Positions 24,411 through 32,488 of a stretch of DNA of 38,088 bases are shown here, in pieces. The stretch lies in the NCBI GenBank assembly GCA_035566895.1, contig DATMQA010000022.1, positions 1 to 38,088 of the forward strand, written 5' to 3'. A program made the translations under genes and the position numbers. The stretch is from DATMQA01 sp035566895 (GTDB lineage: Bacteria; Verrucomicrobiota; Verrucomicrobiia; Limisphaerales; UBA8199). Each line of letters starts with the position of its first letter. Positions within the stretch are counted from its first letter, which is position 1. Under the pieces are notes generated by a model. That model was given only the letters and a program-made list of their open reading frames with translations. It was not told the DNA's origin and ran no database searches.

Positions 24411-26447
24411 TTATTGCAACCTGAGACGGAAGAATTGCTGAGCCGAGCCGGGTGGGTTGGTGAAATTGAAATTTCCGGTCGCGTCAAAGAGATTGGTGGC
24501 GATTATGGTCCATTGATTCAACGGCAGGGTGAGATTCGTCGCGGCCAGCACATGGCAAGGCCGCCCTGGCACACCGTTCGTCCCGCTGAAAACAAGGTCG
24601 CCTCCAATCAAGCTTATCCCGACGATTTTTGGCTGCGGCGCAGGCGATGACACAACCAGGCTGAGGATCGAGGTATGAGTCAAGTTTCCATCGACCGCGC
24701 TGATGGTCAGCGGATACGTGCCTGCCGCCGTCGAGTTCGAGACAACGACGGTAAGCGCCGCCGAACCGGTGCCGCTGATAGAGTTCGTGCTGAAGACCGC
24801 GCCGGCCCCCAAGGGCAAGCCGCTGATGCTCAAGCCGACCGTGTCGGCGAAATTATTCGTCGCGCCGACGCTCACGGTGAAGCCGGCGTTGTTGCCCGGC
24901 GCCACCGAAGCGGTTGTCGGCGTGGCTGACAGTGTGAAGACCGGGTAGCCGATATTCTCGATGGCCGCCGGCCCAAGGCGCTCCTTGAGTTGTTCAAGAT
25001 ACAGGCTCCGCGGGCTGACGATGGTGCCCAGAAGGTCGGAAATTCCCGGATCGCTATAGGATTTGTTCGAGCCAATGCCGCCAATGGTCCAATTGTAGTG
25101 GTTGGTGGTGGTCGCCGGCTCTTCGAGTTGAAACTGCGGCACCTGGCAATTGTACATGACGCTGAAGCCGGCGCCCCAGCCCTGGCCGCTGCCAGCGTTG
25201 CCGCGATTGTTGATGGCCAGATACGGCGTGTAACCGCCCAGACTGTCGGCGGCCATATTGATGTTGTCGTGCAAGGCCCAGGCGGCCCAACGCTGGTGCG
25301 GGCCGCTGCACGTGAAATTCAAAAACACGTTGGGGCCCGGCGTGCCCGCCTGCGTAACCATGATGTGATAATAGCCGCCGCTGGAAGTGCAGCGTTGGAA
25401 CAAACACATCGCGCCGGAATCGCCAATGGTGTACGCGGCGGGCGCCGCTGAGGAGGTGCCGGTGGCTGGGTTTACATACTGGCAATCCTGCACCGTGCAC
25501 CACTTCAATCCGGTGCCCAGGGTGATGCCGTTGCCCCAGCCTGACAGCAGGAGGTCGTGCGCCCAGCCGTTCTTCAGGTTCTGGTAAACAAGGAAAACCC
25601 CGCTGAGAATGTTGCTGGGATAATCGGCAATCTGGCCGACGCCGCAAAGATTCTCGAGGCCGACTTTTTGGATGCGCGAGGAATCCGTCACCTGGGACAC
25701 CTGGCCGGTGGTCCAGGCCGATTCGATGGGGTTGCATAGCGGCACGTCGATCGTAAGTTGGTTGCCGCTGAGCGCCGTGATTTGCCGTTCGAAGTATAGA
25801 CCGTTCCCCGGCGTCCAGGGATTGGTCAGCAAATCCATGCCAATGGCGTGAATCCAGGGCTGCGTTTGCGGGCGCTGGACGACGATGAAATTGCCGACGG
25901 CAAAGCCCGAAGCGCTGCTAACGTGAAAGTTCGTCGCGCCGATCGGCACATAGCTGTCGGTGATGGTGGAAGTGCTGCCGGTCTTTGACCAGGAGCCCGA
26001 GCCGCCGACGGTGATGACGTTTCGCGCCAGGCCAGTCACCAACAGGACCGTGCCGGTATTGGTGTTGTTGCCTTCGCCGCGCAACACTACGCCACTCGCG
26101 CCGATGGACAGCGTGCCGGCAATGGTATAAGTGCCGGCTTTGAGCAACACCGCGCCGCGAAAGCCATTCGCATCCGGCGTCAGCGCCGAGACAGCATTAA
26201 TCGCGCTCTGAATGCCGGCCGTGTTATCACCGCCGGTCGCCGTGCGGGTTTGCTTGACCGGAACAACCGGCAACGGCGCCCCCCCGCCCATATAGCCCGC
26301 CCAGGAAAAATCGGGCAACCGGTTGCCAACGTTGTCCGCATGATAGCTCAACGCGCCATTCGCGCCGAAATGGACCCACTGCGCCTGGCCGAAAGCGGTG
26401 AGCAGGTTCAGTGAGAGAAGCAACAGTGAATGGAGCGCGGTTCGCAT
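24411..26447 (-). CDS. Secreted right-handed beta-helix protein (pectate-lyase-3-like)
   Basis: The 678-residue protein starts with a Sec signal (MRTALHSLLLLSLNLLTAFG, then QAQ). Residues about 45-120 hold the pectate-lyase superfamily 3 entry motif (GGDNTAGIQSAINAVSAL, then GAVLLKAGTYTIAGTL). The repetitive helix runs to about 470, with many short Gly/Asn-rich strands such as VTQAGTPGPNVFLNFTCSG. Two C-terminal beta domains follow: an Ig-like one (FTLSATPTTASVAPGNNAGF) and a final module ending FFRLRLQ, which resembles that at the end of the SGNH pseudogene (FFRLVTTP). It probably binds or cleaves polysaccharide, but no catalytic residues can be fixed. Confidence 0.75.
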   Translation of the reverse strand: MRTALHSLLLLSLNLLTAFGQAQWVHFGANGALSYHADNVGNRLPDFSWAGYMGGGAPLPVVPVKQTRTATGGDNTAGIQSAINAVSALTPDANGFRGAVLLKAGTYTIAGTLSIGASGVVLRGEGNNTNTGTVLLVTGLARNVITVGGSGSWSKTGSTSTITDSYVPIGATNFHVSSASGFAVGNFIVVQRPQTQPWIHAIGMDLLTNPWTPGNGLYFERQITALSGNQLTIDVPLCNPIESAWTTGQVSQVTDSSRIQKVGLENLCGVGQIADYPSNILSGVFLVYQNLKNGWAHDLLLSGWGNGITLGTGLKWCTVQDCQYVNPATGTSSAAPAAYTIGDSGAMCLFQRCTSSGGYYHIMVTQAGTPGPNVFLNFTCSGPHQRWAAWALHDNINMAADSLGGYTPYLAINNRGNAGSGQGWGAGFSVMYNCQVPQFQLEEPATTTNHYNWTIGGIGSNKSYSDPGISDLLGTIVSPRSLYLEQLKERLGPAAIENIGYPVFTLSATPTTASVAPGNNAGFTVSVGATNNFADTVGLSISGLPLGAGAVFSTNSISGTGSAALTVVVSNSTAAGTYPLTISAVDGNLTHTSILSLVVSSPAPQPKIVGISLIGGDLVFSGTNGVPGRPCHVLAATNLTLPLNQWTIIATNLFDATGNFNFTNPPGSAQQFFRLRLQ

Positions 26448-26536
26448 CGGTGACGAAAATCAATGGCCAGGGAGGCAGCGCGCGCCGCCGGCGTTGCCAG
26501 TGACAAAAGCAGCACCGGCGCAAGCTGAGTCTTCAT
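26408..26536 (-). other. Possible orphan signal-peptide ORF before the beta-helix gene
   Basis: An ATG at 26536 opens MKTQLAPVLLLSLATPAARA, a good Sec signal, then runs out of frame into the start of the beta-helix gene and ends at 26408 (42 codons). It may be the start of a lost gene, an upstream ORF, or chance. The main gene has its own signal peptide. Confidence 0.25.
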
Positions 26537-26756
26537 GTTCAATCAGGGCTATTCTTCGGGACACGCACACATTCTAGGCATAGTACAAGAATAGCGCTAT
26601 TGGACGAATGTTCGATGGGTCGCTTGGGTTGGGCTATATGGTTGGCCCGAGGACAAGCTGGGATTACAAACTATTCTCTGCCCGCTGCTGGGTGCGCGGT
26701 GGAACAATAGCAACGCGGCATTGACGCGACCGTTTGACTGCCGTATGGTGACTGCC

Positions 26757-26987
26757 ATGAAACCGATATCGTTTCGCAAACTCAAGCGGGGGACTCCGGA
26801 GGAGCGTTTATCTCCCGGCGAGTCCCTGACGGTGAAGAAACATCACGGCAAGGTTTTCGAGTTGAAGCGTGTTGACGCGCCGCCGCGCTCACGACTGGCG
26901 GGGCTTCGCGAAGCGATGAAAGAAGTCCCGAACGCCGGCGGAAAGCCAACGGATGTTGCGGCGTGGTGTCAGGAGGAAGATTTGTGA
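26757..26987 (+). CDS. Antitoxin-like small protein of a VapBC-type pair
   Basis: The ATG at 26757 gives 76 residues (MKPISFRKLKRGTPEERLSP...). The body has a short beta-type DNA-binding-like start (LSPGESLTVKKHHGKVFELK) and a helical, acidic tail ending VAAWCQEEDL, as in antitoxins that wrap around PIN toxins. I cannot assign it firmly to Phd, AbrB or another fold. The last codons overlap the PIN toxin start by 4 nt (GTGA). Antitoxin first, toxin second and coupled is the standard order. Autoregulation is likely, but no operator is clear. Confidence 0.65.
   Translation: MKPISFRKLKRGTPEERLSPGESLTVKKHHGKVFELKRVDAPPRSRLAGLREAMKEVPNAGGKPTDVAAWCQEEDL
26971..26976 (+). promoter_or_regulatory. Shine-Dalgarno AGGAGG fixing the PIN toxin start
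   Basis: AGGAGG lies 7 nt before the GTG at 26984, inside the 3' end of the antitoxin gene. It selects the GTG over an upstream in-frame start at 26963. It is one of the few strong Shine-Dalgarno sequences in the window. Confidence 0.7.
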
Positions 26988-27427
26988 TCGTTTACGCCGA
27001 CACGAGTTTTCTGCTGGCGGAACGGATTGAGCAGGACGCGAATCATAAAGCGGCACTCAAACTGGTTGAGGAATTTGACCAGGACGACTGGATTTGGTGC
27101 GAACTTCACGACGTTGAAGTCTTTTCCACGGCGCGCACATTGACCCGCCGCCAGGACCAGCCGCTGCCGCGTCACACGGCTCGGGCGGTGGTATTCCGAC
27201 TTGAGAGGGAGCTGCGCCGAGGATACTTCCAGAAAAAGGAACTGCCGTTAAAGGACAGCACGGAGCGAGCAAAAGCATTGTCCGAGTCTTACGGGTTCTT
27301 GAGGCGACACACGGCTCTTGATGTGTGGCACGTTGCCGCAGCATGGTGTTTTGGCGCAAATCGGTTTGTCACATTCGATGAACGCCAGTCCGAGCTTGCC
27401 GAGGATGCCGGGTTGGTTCTCGCTTAA
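26984..27427 (+). CDS. PIN-domain toxin (VapC-like ribonuclease)
   Basis: The protein has 147 residues from GTG 26984. The PIN-domain acidic residues are visible: Asp6 in VYADTSFLLAE, the Glu of WCELHDVEVFS near 44, Asp in TALDVWHVAAA near 113 and Asp in FVTFDERQSELA near 130. These coordinate Mg for RNA cleavage in VapC toxins. It is coupled to the upstream antitoxin. Its stop lies 12 nt from the convergent DUF1080 gene, with no visible terminator. Toxin function is a family-based inference. Confidence 0.85.
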   Translation: MIVYADTSFLLAERIEQDANHKAALKLVEEFDQDDWIWCELHDVEVFSTARTLTRRQDQPLPRHTARAVVFRLERELRRGYFQKKELPLKDSTERAKALSESYGFLRRHTALDVWHVAAAWCFGANRFVTFDERQSELAEDAGLVLA

Positions 27428-27439
27428 AACAACCTGTTC

Positions 27440-28096
27440 TCACTTTACGGTCATCAGGTCGTTGTCTGCCGGATCGAGTTCAACGGTGATGTCCTTGTAT
27501 TCGTCCAGCAGGCCGCGGTTGTGCATCTGCCAGGCGATGGGGCCCTGGCGGCCGGCGGTGGGTTCGTTAAAATCGAGGACCTCAACAGCTTTGTTGCCAA
27601 CGGGCTGGGCAACCGCCATGCGGGCCGTGCCCGTCTTGGCATCGACCAGGAGCTCCACCCGGCTCCATTCGTGCGGGTCAAACTTGGCATGCGGCAGCGA
27701 CTTGAACTCCTCCCCGCCGTTGTTGTTGTGACCGGGCCGGTAATCCCAATGACCGCCATTGGGAACCTGGAATTGGATGCCGCCGAGGGCGTCGAGCCCC
27801 TTTTGCCCCTCGGGTGGAGGCGTGCAAAAGATAAGAACGCAGGCCTGGTGGTCCGGTTGTCCCGACACGTGGCGCATGGTGAACATGAGCCGATAACGGC
27901 TGAATTGGTTCGTCGTATAGATATATCCCCTGCCCGCGCCGGTGCTGGAAATGGCACCATCTTTAACCGTCCAGGAGTTCGTGGGGACCTGGAGCCAGCC
28001 ATCGAGGCTCTTGCCGTCGAATAGAGAGAGGGTCGAGGCTTTGGCGGAAGGGGCGAGCAGGAGGGCCACGGCGATGAGGAGGAGCGGTTGTTTCAT
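27440..28096 (-). CDS. Secreted DUF1080 (LamG-like) protein
   Basis: The 218-residue protein has a signal peptide (MKQPLLLIAVALLLAPSAKA). The DUF1080 signature follows: SLFDGKSLDGWLQ near 23-35, WTVKDGAISSTGAGRGYIYT, and the C-terminal GPIAWQMHNRGLLDEYKDIT near 180-199. DUF1080 proteins have a concanavalin-like sandwich and include 3-keto-glucoside hydrolases. They are abundant in Verrucomicrobiota and Planctomycetota. It is exported and probably acts on sugars, but the exact reaction cannot be read here. Confidence 0.88.
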   Translation of the reverse strand: MKQPLLLIAVALLLAPSAKASTLSLFDGKSLDGWLQVPTNSWTVKDGAISSTGAGRGYIYTTNQFSRYRLMFTMRHVSGQPDHQACVLIFCTPPPEGQKGLDALGGIQFQVPNGGHWDYRPGHNNNGGEEFKSLPHAKFDPHEWSRVELLVDAKTGTARMAVAQPVGNKAVEVLDFNEPTAGRQGPIAWQMHNRGLLDEYKDITVELDPADNDLMTVK

Positions 28097-28126
28097 AAGT
28101 GTACGTTGGGCTTGTGGTCCGAACGC

Positions 28127-28435
28127 TTAATTGTTTGTTCCCGCGAGTTCACGAATCTCGATTCTCAGTGATTGCTGCGGGGCCACTTCCCGGCGTAGCA
28201 GCTCGACTCGGTCTGTGGCGTTGGTATTCATTGGCAGTTCCTCAATCACCAGAACAACGTTCTGCGTCTTCGTGTTCGTTCTGTAAAACATACCGAGTGC
28301 GCCTTCGTCAGCCAGGAACTCGGCTTTGATATGATCAACCTGACGGCCCGACAAGAATAGGAGGCCGATCAGACCAACCCAGAAAAGCGTAGTGCCGAGA
28401 GCCGTCGCCACGATGACCTTTATTTTAGACTTCAC
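28127..28435 (-). CDS. Small single-pass membrane protein, unknown
   Basis: From GTG 28435 (VKSKIKVIVATALGTTLFWV) the protein has 102 residues, with a TM segment at about 5-28 and a soluble remainder (HIKAEFLADEGALGMFYRTN, VVLVIEELPM, LRIEIRELAG). A TTG at 28456 would add seven residues. I do not recognise the family. It lies 30 nt upstream of the DUF1080 gene on the same strand and may share its mRNA. Confidence 0.5.
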   Translation of the reverse strand: MKSKIKVIVATALGTTLFWVGLIGLLFLSGRQVDHIKAEFLADEGALGMFYRTNTKTQNVVLVIEELPMNTNATDRVELLRREVAPQQSLRIEIRELAGTNN

Positions 28436-28773
28436 AGGACCTGCCCCGCTGCCCAACGCTCTGACTGGCGCCGGGCCAAGTGACGTCCGATAGGGGAACA
28501 GAGTCCCGTGCCGACGTCCAGTCCGGAGCGCGGCTTGAGCAGCTTGCCGCTGACTTTTGACTCTCCTGGCATAAGGGGCTTGACCGGCACCGGGCGGTCG
28601 GAATGAAGGGTCCGGAAAAAAAATTTAGTGTTAAAAAAGGTTAAAACCGCGGGAGCGGTCTAAAGTGGACCGGCGGCGGCGAGGAGCAGGGAAGGTGACA
28701 CGGGGGTTGGGCTTTCATGTTTGCACGGTTTTCTTTTTTCCGGGCCGGTCGCGGTTGGCGACAGTGGCCTCTA
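28436..28773. other. Gene-poor spacer at the edge of the mobile region
   Basis: No convincing gene. The palindrome-family word CCGGAGCGCGGC occurs at 28523-28534. An A-rich stretch (GGAAAAAAAATTTAGTG, 28615-28632) is followed by GTTAAAAAAGGTTAAAAC. This is the approximate left boundary of the phage-like segment. I see no tRNA or obvious attachment-site repeat. Confidence 0.4.
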
Positions 28774-28941
28774 CTATGTATTATGCGACGAAGGGTGTCT
28801 GACGGCGGACAGGCGGGGTTCCTGCAGGGAATGGGTGCGGGCGAACTCGGCGATTTGGGCCTGGCGCTCGTCAGGGAGGTTTTTGAGCCTGGCATCAGAG
28901 CGGCGTTCGACGCTGAGGTGGTGCAGTGCGGTGAAAAAAAA
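28774..28941 (-). pseudogene. Fragment of a phage-type small DNA-binding protein
   Basis: A minus-strand frame without start codon reads LHHLSVERRSDARLKNLPDE then RQAQIAEFARTHSLQE before a stop at 28774. In-frame TGA-TAA lie just upstream. The segment resembles, from memory, the N-terminus of small phage terminase or DUF3486-type HTH proteins. Both ends are lost. It may be a relic of the element. Confidence 0.35.
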
Positions 28942-29045
28942 TTATCAAGTCGGCAATCAGGACTATAGACAGGCCGAATCGGGGGGAAGATGGGAGGAAG
29001 TTGCCGAAGATCAGGCACTTGCGCGGGGCGCGACCTCGGAGGTGA

Positions 29046-29100
29046 GGTTTTAGACAGTTTTGGGGCCGGCGCGGCGAAGTTGAATAGGGTTTAGACAATT
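29046..29100 (+). promoter_or_regulatory. Paired TTTAGACA sites near the 3' end of the phage-like operon
   Basis: GGTTTTAGACAG (29046-29057) and GGGTTTAGACAA (29087-29098) are 41 bp apart, close to four helical turns. The same 12-mer recurs in inverse orientation twice near 37.85 kb. They could be protein-binding sites of the element or members of the short-word repeat class. Confidence 0.4.
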
Positions 29101-29121
29101 CGGGCGGTTTAAACGGCGTTT

Positions 29122-29415
29122 TCAGTCGCCGTGAAGGGTCTTGAAATGGGCCTCTAAATGGGCCACGACCGCGGCGTCGAATCTGAGCTTGCGTTTACCT
29201 CCAAAGGTGACGAAAGCCTCGGGAATGAGGCCCTCAGCGCGCCAGCGATAGATTGTATGGCGTTCTACGGCGAATTGGGTGGCGAGCTGGGCAGGGGATA
29301 GCTTCAGGACGGGTTTGCCGGGCCGCACGGTGAAGCCATCGCCATTGGCGGCCACGACGGCCGGGAAGAGGACCGAGAAGGTGAGCTGGGAGGGGTTGTC
29401 TTTGGCCTTGCTCAT
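29122..29415 (-). CDS. Excisionase/MerR-type helix-turn-helix protein
   Basis: The 97-residue protein has a C-terminal HTH_17-like domain: LSPAQLATQFAVERHTIYRW (the helix-turn-helix), then RAEGLIPEAFVTFGGKRKLR (the wing), as in excisionases and phage regulators. The N-terminal 40 residues look like a flexible arm. The ATG overlaps the stop of the methyltransferase upstream (ATGA). It is the last gene of the minus-strand phage-like operon. An excision or recombination-directionality role is possible, but no integrase is in the window. Confidence 0.7.
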   Translation of the reverse strand: MSKAKDNPSQLTFSVLFPAVVAANGDGFTVRPGKPVLKLSPAQLATQFAVERHTIYRWRAEGLIPEAFVTFGGKRKLRFDAAVVAHLEAHFKTLHGD

Positions 29416-30017
29416 GGGTTGGCAGCGAAGAATGCCGAGGCGAACCCTTTGGGAGTGACGCTTCGCTTTGCGGCGCGGTCCAGCGAGGGCGGGAGTTTGT
29501 GGATATAATCCAGCGCGAAAAGGGTCGGCTGTTGCGGGAGCGCGGTGTTGAACTGGCCGTAAAGGATGGTGTGTTTGGTGTAGGGATCGCCGTAGTCGCA
29601 GGGGTCAAATTCCATGCGGCGAAACGGCTTGATCTCAGGCACCACTTTTTCAACGCGGCCAATTGGGTTTTCCAGAACCCAGAAGTGAGGACTGAACAGC
29701 TCGACCAGGTGCAGGACAATGGAGACTTGGGCCCTGGCGATGTCGAGCAACGTCCAACCATCGTATTCACTGGGAAGCCGGTCTTTGATTTTCCGCCAGC
29801 GAGCGCCAGCGCGACAAAGATACGTGCAAGGCGGCGCGGCCAGGAGCCCGTAGAGAGGCAAACCGAAACGGCGGATGCGCTCACAGAGAGAGCCGAACCA
29901 TTGCAAGATGCACCCTTCGAAAGACTTGTCCCACAGCAGGACCTGATAGCCGTTGCGGGCGTAGGGAGCGGCCCAGCTGCCGGACCGATCATAAACTGAA
30001 ACGATCAGGCGGCTCAT
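29412..30017 (-). CDS. Small cytosine-C5 DNA methyltransferase-like protein
   Basis: The 201-residue protein resembles short phage C5-methyltransferase-like proteins. It has an N-terminal SAM-fold strand (LIVSVYDRSGSWAAPYARNG), motif IV-like LLAAPPCTYLCRAGARW (the PC pair with the catalytic Cys) and motif VI-like VLENPIGR near 117. A long target-recognition domain is absent, so it is half the length of a classical Dcm-type enzyme, and activity is uncertain. It overlaps the adenine methylase upstream and the HTH downstream by 4 nt each. No restriction nuclease is nearby, so it would be an orphan, as in phages that protect their DNA. Confidence 0.65.
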   Translation of the reverse strand: MSRLIVSVYDRSGSWAAPYARNGYQVLLWDKSFEGCILQWFGSLCERIRRFGLPLYGLLAAPPCTYLCRAGARWRKIKDRLPSEYDGWTLLDIARAQVSIVLHLVELFSPHFWVLENPIGRVEKVVPEIKPFRRMEFDPCDYGDPYTKHTILYGQFNTALPQQPTLFALDYIHKLPPSLDRAAKRSVTPKGFASAFFAANP

Positions 30018-30847
30018 TGTGGGACAGGGCTATAGTTCATCCAAAGGACTTCGGTGCGGGCGGAGCTGCCGGCCTGGCCATTGGCCATGGTCTCTTTGGT
30101 TTCGCGGTGCCAGTCAGGGTAAAGCCTGGCGTAAAGCTCGCAGTAGTAACCGGACAGGAGGACTTTGCCCTTCACCTGGTGAAGCATCCAGGCGAGTTTC
30201 TCATGGTCGCGGTCGCTCATTTCGTGGGCGTAGCCTTTGGACCGGTCGTCGCGAGCTGATCGGACGTAGGGAGGGTCAACGTAAAAGAAAGTGTCGGCGC
30301 CGTCGTATTTGGGAATGAACTCGAAGGCGTCGAGCTGCTCGATGACCACGCCGCGCATCCGCTCGGCAACGGCCATAAGGTTTTCAGGAACGCCAAGCCA
30401 CTCACGCGCATAGTCTTTGATGCGCTTGCCGTCTTTCGTGCCAGAGGTCCGGAAGCCATTGGTGATGTTGTTGATGTTGTGGCTGTGGGAGGCAAATCCG
30501 AAAAAGGAACGGGCAACGAGGGCGCGGGCTTGTTCGACCCGATCGCCACTGCCGTCAAAACAGTCGCGGTATTCTTCGCGAGAGAACGGGGTCAAGGCGA
30601 CGGCGATGGCAAGGCGGTTGCGGTCACCCTCATCGCGCAAGGTGCGGAAGAGATTGACGATGTCGTGATCGAGGTCATTGTAAATCTCCATGGTGGAGCG
30701 TTCTTTTCTGAGAAGGACGGCCGCCGACCCGCCATGGGTCTCAGCGTAGGTGATATGCGGTTGGATAAAGCTGGCGATCCATGGAGCCAATCTGAATTTG
30801 GAACCATGGTAACGACAGACCGGGCGTTTTACGGTGGAGTCGATCAT
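30014..30847 (-). CDS. Dam-type adenine-specific DNA methyltransferase
   Basis: The ATG at 30847 overlaps the stop of the preceding small gene (ATGA) and gives 277 residues (MIDSTVKRPVCRYHGSKFRL). Motifs of D12-class N6-adenine methylases are visible: CRYHGSKFRLAPWI (SAM-binding start), YAETHGGSAAVLLRK, YNDLDHDIVNLFRTLR, SREEYRD, and the catalytic DPPY in FYVDPPYVRSAR near 204. An open frame upstream of the ATG is non-native. The target site cannot be predicted. It forms a coupled pair with the C5-type enzyme. Confidence 0.88.
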   Translation of the reverse strand: MIDSTVKRPVCRYHGSKFRLAPWIASFIQPHITYAETHGGSAAVLLRKERSTMEIYNDLDHDIVNLFRTLRDEGDRNRLAIAVALTPFSREEYRDCFDGSGDRVEQARALVARSFFGFASHSHNINNITNGFRTSGTKDGKRIKDYAREWLGVPENLMAVAERMRGVVIEQLDAFEFIPKYDGADTFFYVDPPYVRSARDDRSKGYAHEMSDRDHEKLAWMLHQVKGKVLLSGYYCELYARLYPDWHRETKETMANGQAGSSARTEVLWMNYSPVPQ

Positions 30848-31053
30848 CGGCTGGGAGCGGTGTAGAATTTGGGGCAGTGGTAGAAGGTTTTGAGGGAGCC
30901 ATCGGTTTCGATGCTGAAGCCCGAGCACCATTCGCAGGACCAGGTGCGATGAGGGCCGACGAGGGTGATGGCGTATTCGTCGATGCGCAAATGGCCGGTG
31001 AGGACCAGGGCGGCGATGAGGAGGGCAAAGGCGATGGGCAAAGTCTTTCTCAT
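30844..31053 (-). CDS. Small exported or membrane-anchored Cys-rich protein
   Basis: The 69-residue protein has an N-terminal hydrophobic segment (MRKTLPIAFALLIAALVLTG) and a compact tail with three Cys (SCEWCSGFSIET, then FYHCPKF). This could be a small metal- or disulfide-stabilised knot. Its stop overlaps the Dam start (ATGA), which makes it the first gene of a four-gene chain. I do not recognise a family. Confidence 0.6.
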   Translation of the reverse strand: MRKTLPIAFALLIAALVLTGHLRIDEYAITLVGPHRTWSCEWCSGFSIETDGSLKTFYHCPKFYTAPSR

Positions 31054-31087
31054 TGAGGTTTAGGGTTAGAGGAGGTATGGTGGCGTC

Positions 31088-31387
31088 GTGAAGCGACAGC
31101 ATTTGGTGGAGGTTACGAGCGCCGGGGCGGCTGTTTGCATCCGGTGTGGGCGCACGGGGCTCCGATTGTCGTTATCATGCCCGGCCGCGCCGAGACCGGA
31201 TGTGAAGATGGCCAAGGCCAAGGCGGCGGCCAGGTCGTGGCCATGGCGCGCCGCGGGCATTTGTTTTTGGCTCTTGATCATTATCGGGCTGGCTTATTTT
31301 CTGGCGCCGGTCTTCGGCAGCGTGCTCGAGCAATTGTCGGACACGCAGAAAACCCTTCTGGGCTCAGGCGCCGCCTCACGGCGTTAA
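31088..31387 (+). CDS. Small CxxC membrane protein on the opposite strand
   Basis: From GTG 31088 the 99-residue frame contains a zinc-ribbon-like half (CIRCGRTGLRL) and a clear TM segment (AAGICFWLLIIIGLAYFLAP). AGGAGG lies at 31070-31075, 12 nt upstream. The C-terminus overlaps the end of the convergent secreted-protein gene by 12 nt. It is the only plus-strand candidate inside the minus-strand operon, so it is less certain. The minus-strand frame over the same bases has no coherent segments. Confidence 0.45.
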   Translation: MKRQHLVEVTSAGAAVCIRCGRTGLRLSLSCPAAPRPDVKMAKAKAAARSWPWRAAGICFWLLIIIGLAYFLAPVFGSVLEQLSDTQKTLLGSGAASRR

Positions 31388-32455
31388 TTCTTCCCTGAAC
31401 CGCCAGAACAGATTCGTCCTGCCGTTGGCCCAAATCAGGAAGACAGCCGCCGTTTGGTTGGTTGAGATTGGGATTGAGTTGGACCAATACCACTTCGCGT
31501 TAGGCGCAAAGTAAATCACCGGTTCATCAGCCACCCCGGCGCCAAGGTCCGCCGTCGCCTGCAAGTGCTGTTTCGATCCCATCTTGCCATCCGCCAGCAT
31601 CGGGATGAACATGCTCTGCCCAATCTTTTTTTCTGGTTTTGGATCGGCTGGGTGAATGATGTATTCGTAGAGGTATTTAGTGTCCCGGTAGTAGATGCAG
31701 TTTTCGATACGGTCTTCAATCGTCTCGATCACATTCAGGTCCACAGAAGTAGGAACAGACAGCGGGTTTGTGCTGTTGCAGAGCGAGCCGTCGATGTTGG
31801 TGCAAAACGGGAACACCGGCAGCATGTTGGTCAGGTCCATCGTATTAGTCGCGCTGTCGGGCCAAATGGTAAACACGTTGGTCGAAGAGTTGGTATGGCT
31901 GACCAGCTCCAGGCAGAGCAGCGTCTGCGAATTGGTGTAGGGCCAAGGAAAGGGGCTATTGCTCGTGGACGATGTATCCAGGCAGCACGTAATCACGATG
32001 TAGGGATTCACCACGGGAATAACGGGAAGCCCGTTGCTCATGCCCACGGTGAAGGACATCGCCACGGCGTGATTGGTTGGGTCCGGGTAAACAGAGACGC
32101 CATAGCTGAACTCTGTGTTGGTGTGGGTGGAATGCTGGTCGGCCTCGAACACGGGCCAGCCGATGTGGGTGTTGTGGTCCCACACGCAGTTGACGGTGTC
32201 GTTGGTGCAGATTTTTACGGTGTCGGTCCAGTTGCTCCAGGGATGCGACAGGCCATTGGTGCAGGTGACGGAATAGTTGGTCGGCCACTCGGGATTGTGG
32301 AGGAAGCCGCCAGGGCACGGAATGCCATGGACGAAGAGGCCCAAGGGAAGGCCGTTGGTGTCGGGAGGGGGGAATATGGCCTGGGTGACGAGGGGCAAGA
32401 AGGCCAGAATGAGGGTGAGGATTTTGGATTTCGGACTTTGGATTGTTGATTTCAT
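31376..32455 (-). CDS. Secreted Asn/Thr-rich protein, unknown
   Basis: The ATG at 32455 gives a Sec signal (KILTLILAFLPLVTQA) and 359 residues. Another ATG at 32521, directly after the upstream stop, would place leader-repeat sequence inside the protein and is rejected. The mature part is rich in Asn, Thr, Ser and Cys (TNYSVTCTNGLSHPWSNWTD), beta-prone, with ten or more Cys that could form disulfides. The C-terminal part has EYIIHPADPKPEKKIGQS and ends LFWRFREELTP. No family is recognised. An exported protein of this size within a phage-like operon suggests a surface or lysogenic-conversion role, which is only a guess. Confidence 0.6.
   Translation of the reverse strand: MKSTIQSPKSKILTLILAFLPLVTQAIFPPPDTNGLPLGLFVHGIPCPGGFLHNPEWPTNYSVTCTNGLSHPWSNWTDTVKICTNDTVNCVWDHNTHIGWPVFEADQHSTHTNTEFSYGVSVYPDPTNHAVAMSFTVGMSNGLPVIPVVNPYIVITCCLDTSSTSNSPFPWPYTNSQTLLCLELVSHTNSSTNVFTIWPDSATNTMDLTNMLPVFPFCTNIDGSLCNSTNPLSVPTSVDLNVIETIEDRIENCIYYRDTKYLYEYIIHPADPKPEKKIGQSMFIPMLADGKMGSKQHLQATADLGAGVADEPVIYFAPNAKWYWSNSIPISTNQTAAVFLIWANGRTNLFWRFREELTP
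32418..32452 (-). repeat. ATCCAAA word repeat at the start of the secreted-protein gene
   Basis: Read on the minus strand, the first codons contain CAATCCAAA GTCCGAAAT CCAAAATCC, a period-9 word. It encodes the signal-peptide n-region (STIQSPKSKIL). It lies just after the ATG at 32455 instead of before it. Confidence 0.5.
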
Positions 32456-32488
32456 TGTTTGTTTTGGTTGACCGTGTTGGGGGAAATC

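Noticed and set aside
28436..29121. tRNA-flanked prophage attachment site
   Set aside because: No tRNA-like cloverleaf or direct repeat pair could be found by eye, so no att site is claimed.
31066..31281. Minus-strand 71-codon frame between the Cys-rich gene and the secreted protein
   Set aside because: The plus-strand frame has a CxxC motif and a TM helix and a Shine-Dalgarno; the minus frame has no coherent segments.
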